Assembly (NCBI GenBank): GCA_001799475.1
Contig: MGTN01000122.1
Coordinates: forward strand, 513-20,739
DNA: 20,227 nucleotides
DNA from: Desulfovibrionales bacterium GWA2_65_9
Lineage (GTDB): Bacteria; Desulfobacterota; Desulfovibrionia; Desulfovibrionales; Desulfovibrionaceae
Direction: 5' to 3'
Shown in pieces: positions 13,373 through 20,227 of this stretch (position 1 is the stretch's first letter; the number at the start of each line of letters is the position of its first letter). The notes beneath the pieces were generated by a model, which was not told the origin of the DNA, did no database searches, and worked only from the letters and a program-made list of their open reading frames with translations. A program made the translations under genes and the position numbers.

Positions 13373-15598
13373 ATGTTGAAACATCTCCGCAAGGCCGGAA
13401 TCTCCGGCGTGATGACGCTCGTGCCTATGCTCATGGTCCTGCTCCTGGCGCCAGATTCACCGGCTGCGGCGCGCAAGTCCGCATCGGACAAGGCCATCAA
13501 AGCCGAAAAGGCACCTGTTCCCAAGCCTGCGCCCACTGAGGCTGCTTTTGAGCTCTGGCTCAAGAAATACGGGGCGTATGACCGCATTGTGCTTCCAGAG
13601 CCCGAGAAAGCCGGCCAGGACGCGGACGCCAATGTGCTCAAGCGCGCCGAAGGCCTGCTCATGCAGGGCTCGCCCCAGGAGGCGCTGGCGCTCATCGAGG
13701 CCCAGCCCGCCTTTGAGGAGCCCGCTGCGGAAGCACAGCGGCTCTGGCTTGGTGCCCAGGCCCATCGTGCCCTTGGCGATCCGTACAAGGCCGTCATCTG
13801 GTACAACCACGCAGCCAAGCTCATGGACGGCAAGGCCCGCAAGGAGCGCCTCGCTGCGGAGCCCGGCCTGGAGTCGCTTTGGGTCGATGTGTGGCGTCGC
13901 CAGTTCTGGGCCTTTGTGGGCGCTCCCCCGGCCTCCAGCGAGGCCCTGCAGGGGAATCTGCGCAGCCTTCTGGATCAGGCCGAAACCGCCTGGGGGCCGC
14001 AAAACTTCTGGATCAAGTCCAAGGAGGCGCTGGCCCTGGCCACGGGCGAAGCGCCGCCGGCACCGCTGGCTGAAGCCAAGGACTCCGCCAAGGACAATGC
14101 CACGCCTTCGGCCAAGACCCCTGCCAAGGACAAGGACGCCCCGCTCAGCGTCACCTCTGCCGACCGCCAGCGCATTGCCGAGGCTTTGGCCGCAGCCAGC
14201 CTGGAGGATTTCGCCCGCGCGCGGACCGCTCTTGCTGGACTGCCGGACCCGGCCCTCAAGGATTTCTGGATGGCCATGGTCGCCTTCATGGAGACCGGCA
14301 AGCCCCACGACACCAAGACCCTGCGCGCGGCCGGGTATGCCAAGGCTGCCGGGTTCTGGAGCGCCAACCTGCTGGCCCCCTTCGCCGCCAGCCGGGACAC
14401 ATGGTTCCTGGGCAGCACCAGTTCGCAGTCCTGGACCAAGTTCCGCAACAACATCACCCAATTGCCTAACCTGGAGGCCCGCGCGGCCGTGGACAAGGAG
14501 CTGCAGTCCCTGCTGCTGTCCGAGGACATGTCGCGTCTGCTGCGCTCCCTCAAATTCGTGCTCCTGGTTGAAGGCGGCGACCTGGACGGCGCCCGCGAGA
14601 CCTGGGAAGGCCTGGACAAGCGCAAGCTGCCCCTCAGCCTGCGCCTGTCCGGTGGCCTGCTCACCCAGGAGGACGTAAGGAACCTGCTGCCCCAGGAGAT
14701 CGGCGCAGCCGCGAAGCTCTCCCCTGCCCTGCGCAGCCTGCTGGCCGCCGCTGGCACGGGAACGGCGCTCATAGCCGAGGCCCCCTTCTGGACCAGGGCC
14801 GAGGTTGGCCGCTCAAGCACTGTGAACAAGGTCTGGCCCCTGGACCGCCTGCTTGTTCTGGCCGACTGGCAGGCCCGCTGGGACTCGGCTCCAGGCCCTG
14901 AACTGGCCCGCCGCTCGGCCTTTCTCTTCCCGGATACGGCCTATGGCTATGATTGTCTGACCTACCTGACCCGGAAAGCCATCGAAGGCCGCTACTTCCA
15001 GCTCGCAGGAACCTACCTGAATAGAATGCACGATATGTCAACTGACAAAGCGGGCCAGGCCGTGCGTCTGGGCCTCAAGGCCAAGATGGAGCGCGATTCG
15101 GGCAAGGATGCCGAGGCGCTCGAGTCGTATCAGGCCTTGAACGAGCTCGGTGTGGACCTTGACCCAAAGACACGTCTGGACATGGCCACGTTCCTGCAAC
15201 TCAAGAACGACTTTACCGGTGGCCGCAAGCAATTGCTCCTCCTTTGGGGCCAGCGCGAAAGCCTGTCACGGCCGCTCCAAGCGGAAGTGCTGTTTTGGCT
15301 GGGCGAGGGCGAACATTCCTTGCGCAACTATGACGCAGCATTGGACTTTTACCTGCGATTAGCCTACGAATATCCTAAAGAGCCCATGTGGCCGACCGTG
15401 GCCATGTACAGGGCGGCCATGATCTACGAGCTCAAAGGGAATTTCGAGCCTGCCAAGAAGTTCTTGCACGCAGTCATAGCTACGGCGGACACCAAAGAAG
15501 CAAAAGAGGCTGCGCGCAACCGTCTGAACGCACTTGAGGCCAAGTCCGGCAAGCCGACCTCCGCCAAGGACGGGCCTGAGGCCGTGTACCCCTTCTGA
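13373..15598 (+). CDS. Exported TPR-repeat protein of unknown function
   Basis: From the ATG at 13373 (GAGG nine bases upstream) the protein has 741 residues. It opens with a signal peptide (basic MLKHLRK, hydrophobic 11-26, APDSPAAA before a likely cut near residue 33), so it should act in the periplasm or envelope. A lysine/proline-rich stretch follows, then helical repeats, an Ala/Lys/Pro/Asp-rich linker (about 223-262), and further helical pairs. The clearest TPR-like repeats lie near the C-terminus (about 637-711, with WLGEGEHSLRNYDAALDFYL and IYELKGNFEPAKKFL). No catalytic motif is visible. A start at 13352 would add seven residues and has no clear ribosome site. It lies 29 bp before a 137-residue gene and is probably co-transcribed with it. 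A scaffold or cell-wall role is only a guess. Confidence 0.88.
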   Translation: MLKHLRKAGISGVMTLVPMLMVLLLAPDSPAAARKSASDKAIKAEKAPVPKPAPTEAAFELWLKKYGAYDRIVLPEPEKAGQDADANVLKRAEGLLMQGSPQEALALIEAQPAFEEPAAEAQRLWLGAQAHRALGDPYKAVIWYNHAAKLMDGKARKERLAAEPGLESLWVDVWRRQFWAFVGAPPASSEALQGNLRSLLDQAETAWGPQNFWIKSKEALALATGEAPPAPLAEAKDSAKDNATPSAKTPAKDKDAPLSVTSADRQRIAEALAAASLEDFARARTALAGLPDPALKDFWMAMVAFMETGKPHDTKTLRAAGYAKAAGFWSANLLAPFAASRDTWFLGSTSSQSWTKFRNNITQLPNLEARAAVDKELQSLLLSEDMSRLLRSLKFVLLVEGGDLDGARETWEGLDKRKLPLSLRLSGGLLTQEDVRNLLPQEIGAAAKLSPALRSLLAAAGTGTALIAEAPFWTRAEVGRSSTVNKVWPLDRLLVLADWQARWDSAPGPELARRSAFLFPDTAYGYDCLTYLTRKAIEGRYFQLAGTYLNRMHDMSTDKAGQAVRLGLKAKMERDSGKDAEALESYQALNELGVDLDPKTRLDMATFLQLKNDFTGGRKQLLLLWGQRESLSRPLQAEVLFWLGEGEHSLRNYDAALDFYLRLAYEYPKEPMWPTVAMYRAAMIYELKGNFEPAKKFLHAVIATADTKEAKEAARNRLNALEAKSGKPTSAKDGPEAVYPF

Positions 15599-15627
15599 CA
15601 ACAACCCCAAGCCCCAGGAGAGTCCAC

Positions 15628-16041
15628 ATGGCCGATGATTTCCGCAGTTTGTTAAAGGAAAAGATGAGGGATGAGGGAACCGGTGAACGCTGGTTTGAGG
15701 ATTTCGACATCGGCGGAATCTTTTATCTTTCCATCCAGGCCAGCTCGCTCCACGACAGCACCCCCCCGGAACTGCTTGGGGACGTGAACGCTTACAAGGC
15801 CTTCCAGGTCGTCCTGCAGGCCAAGCCCGGCGTGTCCATCTGCGGCAAAAGAGGCGTCTGGGAGCATCTCGCTTCCACTGACTGGCTTCCTCTTTTTGTT
15901 GAGGATTCCCCCCTCCTGCGGGTTGCAGCAGATGTGCCTGTGGCCGTCGTGCAGAAGATATATGAGGACGTGACCGCCTGCGCCACCGCCCATCCTGAGA
16001 TGCTCAAGAAGAAGAGCGCTGGTGGCGTCAAGCTGCTTTGA
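15628..16041 (+). CDS. Uncharacterised 137-residue protein
   Basis: I do not recognise this family. The product is a mixed-charge soluble protein without signal peptide or membrane helix. It begins MADDFRSLLKEKMRDEG, has an aromatic stretch (WFEDFDIGGIFYLSI), a central GKRGVWEHLASTDWLPLF and a lysine-rich end (MLKKKSAGGVKLL). AGGAG precedes the ATG at good spacing, and codon use resembles the neighbours, so it is a real gene. It follows the exported TPR gene after 29 bp and is closed by the strong hairpin at 16070, which marks the two genes as a unit. No function can be assigned. Confidence 0.85.
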   Translation: MADDFRSLLKEKMRDEGTGERWFEDFDIGGIFYLSIQASSLHDSTPPELLGDVNAYKAFQVVLQAKPGVSICGKRGVWEHLASTDWLPLFVEDSPLLRVAADVPVAVVQKIYEDVTACATAHPEMLKKKSAGGVKLL

Positions 16042-16069
16042 TTTCTCAAGAATCTCAGTGTGGAACTTT

Positions 16070-16096
16070 GGAGGCAAGGCCGCCGGTCTTGCCTCC
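16070..16096 (+). terminator. Strong hairpin closing the TPR/137-residue operon
   Basis: GGAGGCAAG (16070-16078) and CTTGCCTCC (16088-16096) are perfectly complementary. The loop can add a G-T pair and two G-C pairs, giving up to 12 paired positions around a 3-base loop. No T run follows, so it is terminator-like rather than a classic intrinsic terminator. Confidence 0.5.
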
Positions 16097-16254
16097 GTTG
16101 CGTAGCAAGCGGCGTGTTCCGACACGAGCATCCGGTTCGACAATCTTGCATGCGGCGCTGTTCTGGTATACCAAGTGCGTCGTTAACGTCCGGCCAGTCC
16201 ATTGAACTTCCTTGCTTCGGACTGCTCACGGCACCGGTTCCCGGCTTCCGCTGT

Positions 16255-16321
16255 TGGCTCGCAGCTTGCGACCAGCCACGCAGGAAACCTTGGCGCGGCC
16301 TTGTTCCTGGCTCACCAGCCA
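16255..16321 (+). repeat. Two related hairpins in the radical SAM leader
   Basis: TGGCTC...ACCAGCCA occurs twice. At 16255-16278 the halves are separated by the ten bases GCAGCTTGCG, which extend the stem. At 16308-16321 they are directly joined. In both copies TGGCT pairs with AGCCA. The second copy ends about 45 bases before the start codon at 16367. A role in RNA folding of the leader is possible. Confidence 0.4.
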
Positions 16322-16366
16322 ACTGAAGACCGCTTGTCCAGTATCCAGTGAATCAGAGGCCCAGCA

Positions 16367-17908
16367 ATGCATCTCACGAAACCGCATGTCATCCTGATCT
16401 ATCCCAAAACCGGCCTGGACTTCGGCTCTACAGTGGCCCCGCCCCACGCCTGCTTGGCCGTGGCCGCGCCACTGGACAAGGCCGGGTACCGCGTTGCCAT
16501 TTTGGACCAGCGCACACAGGTCATCAACGAACAGGCTCTCGCCGAACTCATCTCCGACGACCTGATCTTCGTTGGCTTGTCTTCCATGACCGGCACTCAG
16601 ATCAAGCATGCGCTCAAGATTTCCGGCATGGTGCGCTCCCTGACAAACGGCTCTGTGCCCATTGTCTGGGGCGGCACGCACCCCACCATCCTGCCGGAGC
16701 AGACGGTTTCCCACCCCAATGTCGATATCGTCGTCATGGGCGAAGGTGAATTGACCATCATGGAGCTCATCAAGGCCCTGGAGAACAAACAGCCGCTTTC
16801 CGGCATCCTGGGGCTGTGCTACATGGACGGCCCGCTGGTGATGCTCAACGCCACACGCCCGCTCATGGATGTGGAGGAGCTTCTGCCGGTGCCCTGGCAC
16901 CTGATCCCGGTGGAGAAGTACATCCACCGCGACATGTACGTGAAGAACAGCGTGCGCACGCTCGACATCGGCCAGACCAGCCGGGGCTGCCCCTTCCGCT
17001 GCGGCTTTTGCTCCAGCGCCAGCATCCGCGGCCGCAAATGGCGCGCCATGTCCGCGGAAAAGTCGCTGGACATGATCGTCAGCTCAGTGCGCAAGTTCAA
17101 TCTCGACGGCCTGTGGCTGCGCGATGACGAATTTTATATCAACCGCGCCCGCGCCCACACCATCTTCGAAGGCATGATCCGCGAGAACCTCAATGTAAGC
17201 TTTTACACCTCGGGCACGCGTGTCGATGTGTTCCTGCAAGCCTCGGACGAAGAGCTTCTGGCCATGAAGAATGCCGGGGCCTACACCCTGAAGTTCGGCG
17301 CAGAGTCCGGATCACAGCGCATTCTGGACCTGATGCAGAAGGGCATCACCCCGGAGATGACGCTTAAGGTCAACCAGAAGTGCAAGAAGCTCGGGATCAT
17401 TCCGTCTTTCGGACTGGTCATCGGCTACCCCACCGAGACCTTCGAAGACATCGACATGACCATCGACCTGGCCTACCGGCTCAAGCGCGAGAACCCGGAC
17501 GCGCAGCTGGAGACCATGGCCCAGTTCACCCCCCTGCCCGGCACCCCGAGCTGGGATCTGGCCGTGAAGCACGGGCTCGTCTCGCCCGCCAGCCTGGACG
17601 GCTGGTGCAACTGGCTGTTCGACGACTACGACTTCGCGGGCGAGAAGCTGCCCTGGTACAATGCGCGCGAGCGCCAGTGGATCGGCAACATCTCCTATAT
17701 GTCTATCCTGGCCAACGCCCTGAACAATGTTGTCGACAGCATGCGCAACAACACACTGCGCCGCATATTCAAGGTTCTGGCCAGACCGGCCAGCGCCTAT
17801 TTCCGGTTCCGGCTGCGCAACAAGTTCTATCGGTTCGCTCCAGAGATGGCCATTGTGCGCTACCTGCGCCGCAAGATCTTCTACGAATCCGAAGCGACCA
17901 TCGAATAG
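16367..17908 (+). CDS. B12-binding-domain radical SAM enzyme (class B/BchE-like)
   Basis: The 513-residue protein has a Rossmann-like cobalamin-binding domain (about 5-160: VILIYPKTG, FVGLSSMTGT, IVWGGTHPTILPE, DIVVMGEGE), a radical SAM barrel with the iron-sulfur motif C208-PFR-C212-GF-C215, the GAESGSQRILDLMQKG segment near 295-310, and a basic C-terminal tail (about 455-513). Such enzymes cleave S-adenosylmethionine to a 5'-deoxyadenosyl radical and with cobalamin often methylate unactivated carbons or close rings (BchE, hopanoid and antibiotic enzymes). The substrate is unknown. The B12 domain lacks an obvious DxHxxG loop, common in this class. GAGG stands seven bases before the ATG. It converges with a glycosyltransferase and a second enzyme of the same superfamily, suggesting a shared pathway in lipid, glycan or metabolite modification. 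Confidence 0.9.
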   Translation: MHLTKPHVILIYPKTGLDFGSTVAPPHACLAVAAPLDKAGYRVAILDQRTQVINEQALAELISDDLIFVGLSSMTGTQIKHALKISGMVRSLTNGSVPIVWGGTHPTILPEQTVSHPNVDIVVMGEGELTIMELIKALENKQPLSGILGLCYMDGPLVMLNATRPLMDVEELLPVPWHLIPVEKYIHRDMYVKNSVRTLDIGQTSRGCPFRCGFCSSASIRGRKWRAMSAEKSLDMIVSSVRKFNLDGLWLRDDEFYINRARAHTIFEGMIRENLNVSFYTSGTRVDVFLQASDEELLAMKNAGAYTLKFGAESGSQRILDLMQKGITPEMTLKVNQKCKKLGIIPSFGLVIGYPTETFEDIDMTIDLAYRLKRENPDAQLETMAQFTPLPGTPSWDLAVKHGLVSPASLDGWCNWLFDDYDFAGEKLPWYNARERQWIGNISYMSILANALNNVVDSMRNNTLRRIFKVLARPASAYFRFRLRNKFYRFAPEMAIVRYLRRKIFYESEATIE

Positions 17909-17935
17909 CCGGGCCAAGCGTCAGCTCAAGAAACG

Positions 17936-17978
17936 AAAAAAAGGCCACCTCGCTTCGTGCAGGGTGGCCGTTTTCTTT
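17936..17978. terminator. Bidirectional intrinsic terminator
   Basis: GGCCACC (17943-17949) and GGTGGCC (17963-17969) form a 7-bp GC stem around a 13-base loop, with seven A bases before it and TTTTCTTT after it. It would end transcription from the plus-strand radical SAM gene and, on the other strand, from the glycosyltransferase gene whose stop lies 20 bases away. Confidence 0.85.
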
Positions 17979-17997
17979 GCAGCGCAACGCTTCTCGG

Positions 17998-18702
17998 TCA
18001 GCTCCAAGAGAGTTTTTCGCGGAAGAACTGGAAAAAATAGGCCAAGCCCCAGCGGATGATCTGGAGCTTGCGTTCGCCGCCGATGCGTGCGGGCTCATCG
18101 CCGGGGATCTCGGCCACTTTGAGCTTGCGTTTGGCGGCGCGCACGGACAAAAGCGGCTCCCAGCTGATCTTGGTGAAGAAGAGCTTTTCCGGCGTGCTGT
18201 AGGCCCCCTCATCCATGAGATCGAGATCATAGACCATCTGCTTCTTGTAGGCCCGGAAGATGACCATGGCGTCGGTATAATTGCCCCCATGGAGGATATT
18301 GACGGTCTTGGTGAACAGCCAGTTGCCAAAGGCGGTGATGATGTCGTCGTCATCGCTCTTGGCCGGGCCAAGGTAGCGCGAGGCGATGACCATGTCATAC
18401 CCTTCACGCATCTTGTTCAGGATGTCCGGGATGAGCTCGGCCACGGAGTTGCCGTCCGGGCTGAAGGTCAGGAGCACATCGCCCTCAACCAGGGGCATAA
18501 CCTCGCAATAGGCATGGCGGAAGCCTTTTTTCTTCTGCACGTAGACCTGGTAGCCCTGCTCGCGTGACCATTCGATGGTGCCGTCCGTGGAGCCGCCGTC
18601 GACCACGATGATCTGGTCCACCCAGTCCCGCTTGATCTTGGGCATGATGGCTTTCATCCCATCGATTTCATTGAGCGCCATGACCAGAAGCGTCGTCTTC
18701 AT
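17998..18702 (-). CDS. Family 2 glycosyltransferase
   Basis: This 234-residue GT-A-fold glycosyltransferase has VVDGGSTDGT (33-42) for nucleotide-sugar binding, SPDGN at 81-85 where most relatives have a DxD-type metal motif, SRYLGP (108-113) and PEKLFFTKIS (171-180). It resembles the dolichol-phosphate-mannose-synthase-like branch, which charges a polyprenyl phosphate with a sugar, but lacks any membrane helix and ends with an amphipathic aromatic/basic segment (YFFQFFREKLSW). Donor and acceptor are unknown. The ATG at 18702 has GGAG nine bases ahead; a TTG at 18717 would put that ribosome site inside the gene. It is 47 bp downstream of the second radical SAM gene and probably in the same operon, which ends at the bidirectional terminator. 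Confidence 0.88.
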   Translation of the reverse strand: MKTTLLVMALNEIDGMKAIMPKIKRDWVDQIIVVDGGSTDGTIEWSREQGYQVYVQKKKGFRHAYCEVMPLVEGDVLLTFSPDGNSVAELIPDILNKMREGYDMVIASRYLGPAKSDDDDIITAFGNWLFTKTVNILHGGNYTDAMVIFRAYKKQMVYDLDLMDEGAYSTPEKLFFTKISWEPLLSVRAAKRKLKVAEIPGDEPARIGGERKLQIIRWGLAYFFQFFREKLSWS

Positions 18703-18749
18703 GCAGTCTTTCTCCAAATGATGTTGCGTCCCTCACGGGCGGACGGACC

Positions 18750-20227
18750 CTATATGACGGCGTTGTTTCTGTCCAATGACTTTTGCGCCATCATCTGAAT
18801 GTGGCGCATGGTCTCTTCCCCGAATTTCCTGCGGATCATTTCCAGGTAGCGCGGATTCTTGTAGTAGGCGTCAAAGGCATAGTCGCGGAAGGACAAGACC
18901 TGGCCGCCGGAAAGGTACTTGGTGGGCAGGGGCAGGCAGTCTGGCGAGTATTGCGAGAACCCGTTCCAGGTGGCTGGCAGGGGCGCTCCAGAGGCCACAG
19001 CGTCGTCATAGAGCCTGGAGCCCGGATAGGCCATGGCCGAATAGATGTTGGCCCATTCGGCGTTGATCTCCTGCATGAGCGCAAAGGTCTCCTGCATGGA
19101 GTCGTAGTCGTCCTCGGGCAGGCCAAAGATGAAGTTGGCGCAGATGTGCTGGCCCTGGTCGTAGGTCATCTGGGCCACGCGCAGCACCTGATCGAGCTTG
19201 TAGCCCTTGGTCACGTCCTCGATGACGCGCTTGCTGCCGGATTCGAACCCGTAAGCGATCCAGTTGACGCCGGCAGCCTTCATGGCCGCCAGCATGCGCT
19301 CGCTGACCGTGTTCACCCGGGCGTAGGCCCAGAAGTTGAGGTCATAGCCGCGTTCGGCGATACCTCCGCACAGCTCCAGCACGCGCTTCTCGTTCACGGC
19401 GAACAGTTCGTCCATGATCTTGATGTTGCGCACGCCATAGCGGGTGACGAGAAAGTCGATCTCGGCCAGCACCGCGTCCACCCCGCGTGAGCGCAGGCGG
19501 TGCTCGCCAAAGAGCGCGTTGATGCAGCAGAACGAGCATTGATACGGGCAGCCCAGGCTGGTGTAGAGCGTGGCATAGGGCTGTCGGCGCGTCACGTCGT
19601 CGAAACAGTGCCAGTTGTGGGCGCGGTAGCGTTCCATGGGCAAGAGGTCCCAGGCGGGCATGGGCAGGGTGTCCAGGTCGGCCCACATCTCCGGCATGCT
19701 GGCTGGCACCACCTGGCCGTTCTCGCGGAACCACAGGCCCGGAATGCCCTTGAACGACGGACTCTGCGTTTGCAGGGCCTCAAGTAGCGGCGGAAAGGTG
19801 CGCAGGCCTTCGCCCTGGACGACGAAGTCCGCCGTCTCTTCGCGCACGGAGCGCTCCGGCAGGGCGCTCACGTGCAGGCCGGTGAGGCACACGGCCAGGT
19901 CCGGCGCCAGCTCCTTGATCCTGCTGCTGATGGCCCCGGCCCCCTGCATATTCATGGTCGAGGCCGAAGGGTTGTGGCCGGAGACCATGACCGCAGTGAG
20001 CAGCGCCCCCCGGTCCACAGCGGCCTGGGCAACCTGGTCCCAGGACAGGCCCCCAGTCTCTCCGGCCACCTCGGCGTCCAGGATCTCCACGCCATAGCCC
20101 TGCTCGCGCAGGTATCCGCCCAGGATGGCCGCCCACAGCGGCGGTTCGATGGCCGTGAGGTCGTAGTCCGACAGGCTGCCGTAGATCTGCTTCTGGCTGC
20201 CAGGCTTGATGAACAGGATGTCGAGCC
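18750..20227 (-). CDS. B12-binding-domain radical SAM enzyme (5' end outside window)
   Basis: The frame is open to the right edge. My translation from 20225 begins LDILFIKPGSQKQIYG, the first strand of a cobalamin-binding domain, so only a few N-terminal residues are missing; 491 residues are visible. An ORF from GTG 20090 would cut through this domain and is rejected. The B12 domain (about 1-190) contains AVMVSGHNPSAST, VCLTGLHVSALPE and FVVQGEGLRTFP. The radical SAM motif C-PYQ-C-SF-C (visible residues 226-233) follows TLYTSLG, then NFWAYARVN, AYGFESGSKRV and FIFGLPEDD. This is the same class as the enzyme at 16367, but the two are clearly divergent. Both may act on a common lipid- or sugar-linked substrate with the intervening glycosyltransferase; that is inference. 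Confidence 0.9.
   Translation of the reverse strand, partial: LDILFIKPGSQKQIYGSLSDYDLTAIEPPLWAAILGGYLREQGYGVEILDAEVAGETGGLSWDQVAQAAVDRGALLTAVMVSGHNPSASTMNMQGAGAISSRIKELAPDLAVCLTGLHVSALPERSVREETADFVVQGEGLRTFPPLLEALQTQSPSFKGIPGLWFRENGQVVPASMPEMWADLDTLPMPAWDLLPMERYRAHNWHCFDDVTRRQPYATLYTSLGCPYQCSFCCINALFGEHRLRSRGVDAVLAEIDFLVTRYGVRNIKIMDELFAVNEKRVLELCGGIAERGYDLNFWAYARVNTVSERMLAAMKAAGVNWIAYGFESGSKRVIEDVTKGYKLDQVLRVAQMTYDQGQHICANFIFGLPEDDYDSMQETFALMQEINAEWANIYSAMAYPGSRLYDDAVASGAPLPATWNGFSQYSPDCLPLPTKYLSGGQVLSFRDYAFDAYYKNPRYLEMIRRKFGEETMRHIQMMAQKSLDRNNAVI

Larger units (their letters stand above)
16042..16366 (+). other. Intergenic region and leader of the first radical SAM gene
   Basis: About 325 bp without a credible gene. 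It holds the hairpin at 16070-16096, a small stem CGTGT/ACACG at 16113-16126, the palindrome GGTATACC near 16165-16172, and two related hairpins at 16255-16278 and 16308-16321 (listed separately). No good promoter stands out. Confidence 0.6.

Noticed and set aside
16130..16150. GGTTCGA resembling a tRNA T-loop
   Set aside because: No flanking 5-bp T-stem, anticodon arm or acceptor stem can be drawn around it.
16146..16172. TTGCAT and TATACC as a promoter for the first radical SAM gene
   Set aside because: The spacer is only 15 bases and the -10 match lies in a self-palindrome; too weak to list as a feature.
16180..16300. Cobalamin riboswitch before the radical SAM gene
   Set aside because: CAGGAAACCT is near the B12-box core, but I cannot find the other conserved blocks (AANGGGAA, GGTGNNAATCC, CCGCNACTG) in order upstream. 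Kept only as a weak hint for a covariance-model search.

Overview
This GC-rich window looks like chromosomal DNA of a Desulfovibrio-type sulfate-reducing bacterium (Desulfobacterota). The grounds are the diaminopimelate aminotransferase route to lysine, a lapA-lapB pair next to mutS, a fused DHH/CBS/nucleotidyltransferase protein and cobalamin-dependent radical SAM enzymes. The taxonomic call is inference from gene content and composition; no rRNA gene is present to confirm it. Most of the window is housekeeping. The accessory-looking part is the right end.

Left block, minus strand (1-3941): a HIT-family nucleotide hydrolase/phosphorylase, lapA, a lapB-like TPR/zinc-ribbon protein and mutS lie head to tail with short gaps and probably form one operon. 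mutS is cut by the left edge exactly at its Walker A motif. A gap of about 390 bp (3942-4333) carries only a weak candidate promoter and a leader hairpin.

Second block, minus strand (4334-10274): xerD-like recombinase, then a 902-residue DHH-CBS-CBS-tRNA nucleotidyltransferase (ATGA overlap), then a flavin/NAD(P)H reductase, then an NhaD-type Na+/H+ antiporter (ATGA overlap with the reductase). A 60-bp gap inside this block holds an FNR-like palindrome in front of the reductase-antiporter pair.

Third block, plus strand (10492-13180): dapL (lysine and peptidoglycan precursor synthesis), folK (folate), a small membrane-anchored YHS-like metal-binding protein and a small transaldolase/fructose-6-phosphate aldolase. 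dapL is divergent from xerD. It has a candidate promoter whose -35 box lies in a near-perfect inverted repeat. A strong hairpin closes this block.

Fourth block, plus strand (13373-16041): a large exported TPR protein of unknown function and a 137-residue protein of unknown function, probably one operon. It is preceded by an AT-rich promoter-like island with a perfect palindrome and followed by a long GC hairpin.

Right block (16367-20227): a B12-binding-domain radical SAM enzyme on the plus strand faces a minus-strand pair, a second B12-type radical SAM enzyme (cut by the right edge) and a family 2 glycosyltransferase. A bidirectional terminator separates them. This may be the edge of an envelope-glycolipid or specialised-metabolite locus and is the best candidate for undescribed biology here, though the sequence does not reveal its product. 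No CRISPR array, insertion sequence, prophage, tRNA or rRNA was seen.
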